DNA of 64,000 nt, from positions 62,001 to 126,000 of the forward strand of contig NHNY01000035.1 in assembly GCA_002786065.1 (NCBI GenBank). The letters are read 5' to 3'. The DNA comes from Microcyclospora pomicola (Eukaryota; Ascomycota; Dothideomycetes; Capnodiales). Shown here in pieces: positions 58,365-64,000 of this stretch. Under the pieces are notes generated by a model, which ran no database searches, was not told the origin of the DNA, and worked only from the letters and a program-made list of their open reading frames with translations. Both the position numbers and the translations under genes were made by a program. Every line of letters starts with the position of its first letter. The stretch's first letter is position 1.

Positions 58365-60212
58365 ATGCCGGGTCTACAGTCTTCGAGAACACCCTCCCGA
58401 GCGTCATCATCGAATAGTCTGAGAGCTGGCGGAGGAGTCGGAGCACATGGAACACAGCCCACCGCAGCGCAACTGGAGGCGCTGGTCGGAGCAAGCAGAG
58501 CGTTCAATAGGCCCCAGCCTACTGCAAGATCACCAACCAGTCTGAGTCCTGCTGCATACGGAGCACAGGCAGCATCGACTATAACCAAAAACAAAACTCC
58601 GAGCCCGCGTGCTGCAGATAATGCTAGAAGCAGAGTCTCGCCGGCGAGTGCTGGAGCTGGGTCGTCAGCTCCAGATGACTCCAGCACCGTAGAGCGTGCA
58701 ACTGTGCTGGATCACAAGAACATGCCCACCCTGAGACCTACATCGCAGCTTGACCGGACACAAATGCAGCGCGATGTTGCACCTGCTATGCCCGCCGAGA
58801 GTAGCAGCTTTCAGCAAGACACCCCCACAAGGCCCCGCGCAAAGACAGCCAATAAGCCTGGAATTGCGCCCAAACCACGCCCGCTTTCTGTTCAGAATCT
58901 AGGAGAAGATCCTGGTGACTCAGATCGGCCAACGGACACAAGTCCGATTGCGCCCACGACATCGCTGGTAGCGCTCTTCGAACGCACGATTAGTGAATCA
59001 GCGATCCCAGGTAAACGACCGGACCCGATTGTGATTAAGCCGAGTTCTGAGCTGGCGATGCAATCACCCAAGCCGATACGCACAGCAGATGGCGGCATTA
59101 CCCAGTTGTTCAAGATGCAGCTCGATGGCAAGCACAAGCAGCCCAAGTCTCCAGTGCGAGATGTGGAAGTGGCCGATCTCAAACTCAGACCTCAGGCCAA
59201 GACCCGGTCGCTTTCCTCGGACGAAGCTTACGTCTCAGCCTCTGAGCATCCACAAGCATCCAGATCGCCAATCACCATACCGGGCCATCTCGCCGGTGCC
59301 AACCAGAGCAGTTCGCCGGTCTCCGCAACGTCACCTTCGTCCATCGCTGAGCGACTCCACCCACCGCTGCCTCCACGGCGGGGTTCGGGGGCTGCCAGTG
59401 TCCAGTCGTCCCGAGCGGCAGCTCCTTCGCCGAGCCAGTTGCTATCAGTTTCTTCACATTCCACACAATCCATTCCCGCACGGTACAACCAGCTCTACCC
59501 GCGCCGTGTAACTCCACTGAATACTGGAGACGACCTTGCAAATGCCATCGTCGCTTCAAGTTTAGCTTCCAGCCGTGCTCCTTCACCGCGCAAGATGGAA
59601 CCTCCTCCACCGCCTTCCCGGCGTAGTAAAGGCAACAAGTTATCCTTCTCGCGGACCCCCAGTCCGTCCAAGCCGGGCATGCTCACCACACTGCGGAAGA
59701 TCGACTCCTCAGAATCTGAAGGCGAAGAGACGAACCACCCTTATGGCAAGCACAAGAAGAAACGTCTTGTACGGAAACATCCCAACAAACACCATGAAGG
59801 TGACCGTAAGCGTTGGCGAGATGCAGTCACAGAGCGTGAGCGCAAACGGTATGAAGGCGTATGGGCTGCGAACAAAGGATTATACATCTCGTTCACCCCA
59901 GAAGAAGAGGACCGCTTTCGTCGAGCCCCTAACTCGAATGCAACGCTCACCGAAAAGGTTGCAGTCCACGAATGCGTTTCCAGCATCGTCACGAAGGATG
60001 TCTGGTCACGTTCACGTTTGCCAGAATCCACACTCGAAACTGTCTGGGATCTGGTGGACAATAGTTGCATTGGCCGGTTGAGTAAGGTCGAATTCGTGGT
60101 TGGCTTATGGCTGATAGACCAACGATTGAAGGGTCGCAAACTGCCAGTCAAGGTCTCGGATAGCGTATGGGCGAGTGTGAAGACACTTCAGGGTATCAAA
60201 ATCAAGAGCTGA
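58365..60212 (+). CDS. IRS4: Irs4/Tax4-type EH-domain protein
   Basis: Single exon of 615 aa from ATG 58365. The first ~480 residues are disordered and rich in Ser, Pro and Ala, with proline runs such as PPPPPSRR. A Lys/His-rich stretch (KHKKKRLVRKHPNKHHEGDR) precedes the C-terminal EH domain (about 490-605): RKRYEGVWAANKGL, KDVWSRSRLPESTLETVWDLVD, RLSKVEFVVGLWLIDQRLKGRKLPV. This order matches fungal Irs4, which with Tax4 regulates the phosphoinositide phosphatase Inp51 and the cell-wall integrity pathway, and affects rDNA silencing in yeast. Start and end are unambiguous. The low-complexity part evolves quickly and offers no further clue. Confidence 0.9.
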   Translation: MPGLQSSRTPSRASSSNSLRAGGGVGAHGTQPTAAQLEALVGASRAFNRPQPTARSPTSLSPAAYGAQAASTITKNKTPSPRAADNARSRVSPASAGAGSSAPDDSSTVERATVLDHKNMPTLRPTSQLDRTQMQRDVAPAMPAESSSFQQDTPTRPRAKTANKPGIAPKPRPLSVQNLGEDPGDSDRPTDTSPIAPTTSLVALFERTISESAIPGKRPDPIVIKPSSELAMQSPKPIRTADGGITQLFKMQLDGKHKQPKSPVRDVEVADLKLRPQAKTRSLSSDEAYVSASEHPQASRSPITIPGHLAGANQSSSPVSATSPSSIAERLHPPLPPRRGSGAASVQSSRAAAPSPSQLLSVSSHSTQSIPARYNQLYPRRVTPLNTGDDLANAIVASSLASSRAPSPRKMEPPPPPSRRSKGNKLSFSRTPSPSKPGMLTTLRKIDSSESEGEETNHPYGKHKKKRLVRKHPNKHHEGDRKRWRDAVTERERKRYEGVWAANKGLYISFTPEEEDRFRRAPNSNATLTEKVAVHECVSSIVTKDVWSRSRLPESTLETVWDLVDNSCIGRLSKVEFVVGLWLIDQRLKGRKLPVKVSDSVWASVKTLQGIKIKS

Positions 60213-61203
60213 GGTTGATACTGTTTCCTCGAATTCGTATAAACGAGAGGGAAAAATTGAAGGCAAATGCTAGAGTATATTGCATCATCACGGCGTCTGG
60301 AGTGAGCGCGGCAAGGTGGGACTGGATTCATAGACAGCATGTATCATTGTGATGCGCCATTCATCCTTCCAGCGTACCCCGGAGAGGCTTGAGTGATAAG
60401 GAACTTCGTCCGACCTCGTGACAACGTAACGATCATGATTCTGAAGACATAAGGATACACGATGGTATACATCGTGATCATGACTCCACAGCTCGTTGCT
60501 ACGAGACTGTCTTTCAGTGGCACGACCAGCTGTGGTGCACACTGCTAGTTATTGTACGATCGATGGCTCGGAAGTCTTCGTGAACTGAGCTAGGTGTACA
60601 AGCTCGTACTTGATGCTAGGAGCCTGGGGGTTTACACCGAGTTGAAAACATCGGCGCTGAATAGCTCAACGTGCAGGATCAGATTGATCGTGGAACAGGA
60701 TGGGAGGGATACTCCAGGTTTCGCAGAATGTATTCCCGGTGAGAGATGTTATTCCTTGATTCACCTCAAATGGAGATACACACGTTTGTAAGAAAGGTGT
60801 ACCGGTGACATAGCAGCAATCTTTTAATAGCCACGTTGATCGTACTAGCGCGCGGATACTGCCGTTGTCGTTGTCGTGGTTAACGGGTTGACCCTGGCGC
60901 ATGCCGGAAATCGAAGATGCAATACGACTCCATACAACATCTGTTCTTCACAAATTCACGCAATCATTGCTGTCGCCACTTCACACTCGCTTTTTCAGAA
61001 CAATACGCACACAGAGATCGGGACTCTACAACAACGCCGGGACGTATACTCGTCGCGTGTCAGACCATCAACGAACAGGATCGAACTGGAGACGCACCCT
61101 CTTTAGCATTCTCGAAAGGCCTCCGAACCGTGCAGGCAACACAAACAAAGCATAAGAGGAGCAGAAAGGAGGAAGCCGTAGGACGGGAGCAAGAGTCGAC
61201 GAG
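60213..61203. other. Intergenic region, CHS7 upstream sequence
   Basis: About 1 kb with no supportable gene. Several short overlapping plus-strand frames around 60900-61200 probably belong to the CHS7 leader. Confidence 0.45.
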
Positions 61204-62401
61204 ATGGGTCTGCAAGACTTCAAAGAGATATGCACAAACACTCCACTTCCGCTGTGTTCCTTGGTAAGCGACAGACAGCATGGGACGAGCATTCTTTGCG
61301 CCAGCAGTGCACTGACAACGATATAGGTGGGTGAGCGGTCGCCTATCAATGGAGGTCATTATACACAGGCGCTATGCTATTCGCGAACCATTGAGCTGGC
61401 CAACACCATCATTTTCCAAGGAGCGGCAGGATTCGCGCACATCTTGGCGTTAGTCATGACTGTGATCATGATCATTCATGTGAGGAGCAAGTTCACAGCA
61501 GTTGGTGAGTAGGGAGCATGGCTGGAACGCACGTTGCAGTGGGATCCTCCACGTCGACTCCGAGCTAACGAGATGAGGACAGGCCGAAAGGAGATCACGA
61601 CCTTCTTCTACTGCTATGCCCTCCTGACTATTGCGTCGCTGCTCATTGATTGTGGCGTGATTCCTCCAAGTTCAGCACCGTTCCCGTACTTCGTGGCTGT
61701 TCAGCTAGGCTTGGCTTCCGCAACCTGCGTTTCCCTCATGATCAACGGTTTCGTTGGTTTCCAGCTTTATGAGGACGGCACTACCCTTTCTGTCTGGCTA
61801 CTCCGTGGCTGTACAACTGCCATGTTCTTGATCAGCTTCGTTGTGTCTCTTCTCACTTTCCAGAACTGGGCCGGCGTGGGACCGACCAACACAGTTGGCC
61901 TGTTCATCGTTGTGTACATGTTCAGCGCCATTTTCTTGTTCGTCTACATCGTCATGCAGCTCCTGCTCGTCATTGGGACCTTGCAAGAGAGATGGCCGCT
62001 GTGGCACATCGGGTTCGGTATCTTCTTCCTCGTCATCGGACAGGTCATCCTCTATGTGTTCAGCAGACCCATCTGCGACAACGTGGAGCACTACATGGAT
62101 GGCTTGTTCTTCGCCACATTGTGTAACTTGCTTGCTGTTATGATGGTGTACAAGGTTGGTCGTACTTCGCAAACGCATGTCCTTGATGCAAAGATTGCTA
62201 ACCCTTCGATAGTATTGGGATTCGATCACGAAAGAAGATTTGGAGTTCTCCGTGAGCCAGCGCATGAACAACTGGGAGGTAAAGGAGTTTCTTCCAGAAG
62301 ACAGCAGCAGAAACACTGTGTACCAAGACAGCGACTACATGCACACCCCTTCTTTCAACACTAGTGCCAGACCTCACAGTTCTGGCTACGAAAGATATTG
62401 A
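61204..62401 (+). CDS. CHS7: Chitin synthase export chaperone Chs7
   Basis: Four exons (61204-61263, 61327-61504, 61583-62154, 62213-62401) encode 332 aa. The start [20 protein letters not shown] joins across intron 1 to VGERSPI, as in other Chs7 proteins. Hallmarks follow: [39 protein letters not shown] (across intron 2), [56 protein letters not shown] (written here in two halves by the fourth exon join), then a polar tail. Seven hydrophobic segments are seen. Chs7 is an ER membrane protein needed to export the Chs3-type chitin synthase to the cell surface. The donor of intron 3 is GTTGGT, slightly unusual, but the join is fixed by the conserved MVYK/YWDS sequence. Confidence 0.95.
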
Positions 62402-62607
62402 GCAAGGAGGTGAGGCAGATATGGTCGGCATTTTGAGCTATGGAGTATGGCCCCGGAAAATTATGAAGCGTTCAAGGTACCGGGTTCTTGGGTTCATGAC
62501 ATGATGCATTTCGTCACGTATATAGTAGCAAATAATACAAAGCATGTTTGCATTACTATTGTTGTAGAGAGCCAGGTTTTAGTGATCGTATCGTACTCTA
62601 CATAGTC

Positions 62608-63447
62608 CTAACCTGCTTTCACCCTCTTCAGATCGTTGACCACCATATACCGACTGATCCCGATCCATCCCCACCTGAACCACCTCATCTGACTCTGATG
62701 CGCTGTCGTCATGGCCTTCTGCGCCGTCCTCAACGCACCTGGGCCGCTAACAACCATGAGAGACGTGGGGAACCCACCTCGAAGCTCCTTCTTCCCCCAG
62801 ATGCACTGCACGATCGTCGTCACAGCATCCAGTACCGAGCTATACTTCCGCACGACATTCACCGACGTCAGCGTGTACAGCTTGATCGGACACTCCCAGC
62901 CCGCATGGCGCTGCATCAGACTCCGCAGAAACGCGAGTGACCCCAGATACAGCGAGCGATGATTTGGATGGCCACTGACACCCTGCGCGTCGAACGTGAT
63001 AATGGCGTCAATCGCAGTCTGCGGCGCCTCCGTCACCGGTGTGGTAGCCACATCAGCGCCAAAATACTGCGTCAGGATCGCGGCGATATGCTTCGCATCC
63101 CAATCCGTCGTCATCGAGTCCGGCAGCTTCTCATCCTCGACCACCACGACGTGCTCGGCGCTGCGCAGGCCGAGCTGCAGGGCGGAGGCGCGCAGCTCGT
63201 TCTTGCGCACGTGGCCGAGCCCGTCGGCGTCGCCGGACGAGAGACAGAGGAGCAGGACGGTGTTGCCGAGATGCGGTCGCGTGAGCCAGAGCAGCATCGG
63301 GGCGAAGAACATGGCTTCGTCGTCTGGATGCGCGATCAGCAGGACGATGCGCTTGTTGCTCAGCGTCGGGAAGGTCTGCGACATGTAGGCTGTGAAGAAC
63401 CAGAGGCCGAAGAAGACGAGCGGCAGCTGCCAGTAGAACGGATTCAT
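62608..63447 (-). CDS. GPI12: N-acetylglucosaminyl-phosphatidylinositol de-N-acetylase (PIG-L)
   Basis: Single exon of 279 aa from ATG 63447; the upstream in-frame codon at 63510 is TTG. A hydrophobic signal anchor (residues 8-22) is followed by the zinc-binding AHPDDE at 39-44, then SSGDADGLGHVRKNEL, TFDAQGVSGHPNHRS (with the second metal-binding HPNH), and GWECPIKLYTL. This is the normal LmbE/PIG-L arrangement. The enzyme works on the cytoplasmic face of the ER and removes the acetyl group from GlcNAc-PI, the second step of GPI-anchor synthesis. It is convergent with CHS7; both genes supply cell-wall and surface assembly, but the linkage may be accidental. Confidence 0.95.
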   Translation of the reverse strand: MNPFYWQLPLVFFGLWFFTAYMSQTFPTLSNKRIVLLIAHPDDEAMFFAPMLLWLTRPHLGNTVLLLCLSSGDADGLGHVRKNELRASALQLGLRSAEHVVVVEDEKLPDSMTTDWDAKHIAAILTQYFGADVATTPVTEAPQTAIDAIITFDAQGVSGHPNHRSLYLGSLAFLRSLMQRHAGWECPIKLYTLTSVNVVRKYSSVLDAVTTIVQCIWGKKELRGGFPTSLMVVSGPGALRTAQKAMTTAHQSQMRWFRWGWIGISRYMVVNDLKRVKAG

Positions 63448-64000
63448 GGTGGCTAGGTAGGTCTGCCAAAGTGCGCGTTGTGTTTGAGTGGGAAGTCGGT
63501 CGATCCCCAATCCTGGATATTTTCAGAGAGGTTTTTCAATGCTTCTGGGAGCTCAAGGCATCGTCACTTGGAACTTCATCTTGGTCTCATTACTGCTTAC
63601 GGCCGAATGTTGTAGTTGATGATCCACATCAAATAGCAATAGAGAGACAATAGTTCAGAGGTGGACAGGGACGTGCGCCGCTCGCAAGTTCGGTCGGGGA
63701 AATGGAAAGTTTGTGAACAACAACATTGGTACTGCGATCAGCCACTATGAGAATAACACCTTTGACAATCCAACATAGGTAACATACTATCCACGAAGAC
63801 TCTTGCGACGTGGCGGCATAGAGAAATGATTCATGTGTCGCTGCATTTACAGGTGTGTCTAGCTGTTCAGACACTTGGAGAATACCTTATTCGCAAGAGA
63901 CGTGGTTCATAGGGATACTGTCACGCCTAGCTCTCCTGACCAAGCATGATGGTAGTGTCAGTGAGCTTGAAGCATTTCCTCATACCCAGGCTTGCGCTCG
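63448..64000. other. Upstream region of GPI12 to window end
   Basis: 553 bases with no gene seen. Confidence 0.45.

Overview
The window is nuclear DNA of a filamentous ascomycete (Pezizomycotina). The evidence is dense protein-coding genes broken by short introns (about 40-120 nt, GT...AG, many with CTAAC/CTGAC-like branch sites), pyrimidine-rich leaders, and a gene set typical of moulds: a chitin-synthase export chaperone, a G-beta subunit, a phosducin-like protein, a HAM1-like protein, an Irs4-type EH protein and two drug-transporter-like MFS proteins. A dothideomycete is my best guess, from general impression only. I see no rRNA, tRNA, CRISPR, virus-like element or transposon. There is one 74-base assembly gap next to a 21-base C tract.

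Layout. 1-6.5 kb: a partial glomulin/YAP-binding-like gene, a lysine-rich unknown protein, a 14-TM MFS transporter and an AIG2/GGCT-like gene. 8.2-12.9 kb: CDC48 and a 12-TM MFS transporter, convergent. 13.4-18.7 kb: a Trm3/TARBP1-like tRNA methyltransferase, a small unknown gene whose first coding exon is just ATG, and ribosomal protein uS14. 20.5-25.2 kb: the G-beta subunit and, on the same strand, the phosducin-like protein that in other fungi is needed for G-beta/gamma function. 26-32.5 kb: a short kinesin-3-like motor and a DEAH-box RNA helicase of the Ylr419w/DHX57 type. 32.5-36.4 kb is gene-poor, with one weak transcription-factor-like ORF. 36.4-49.2 kb: a HAM1-like protein, RAD5 and a large protein kinase. 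50.6-54.9 kb: an SLC35F-like transporter, then a divergent pair that I read as thymine-7-hydroxylase and isoorotate decarboxylase. 55-63.5 kb: DNA ligase IV, IRS4, CHS7 and a PIG-L/GPI12 deacetylase.

How genes work together. The most interesting module is 52.3-54.9 kb. The two divergent enzymes would carry out successive steps of fungal thymine salvage: thymine is oxidised three times to isoorotate (uracil-5-carboxylate), which is decarboxylated to uracil. They share a 488-bp promoter region. The second functional link is G-beta with its presumed assembly factor. The remaining neighbours look like ordinary housekeeping genes. Exon joins were worked out by hand from reading frame, splice signals and family conservation; all of them keep frame.
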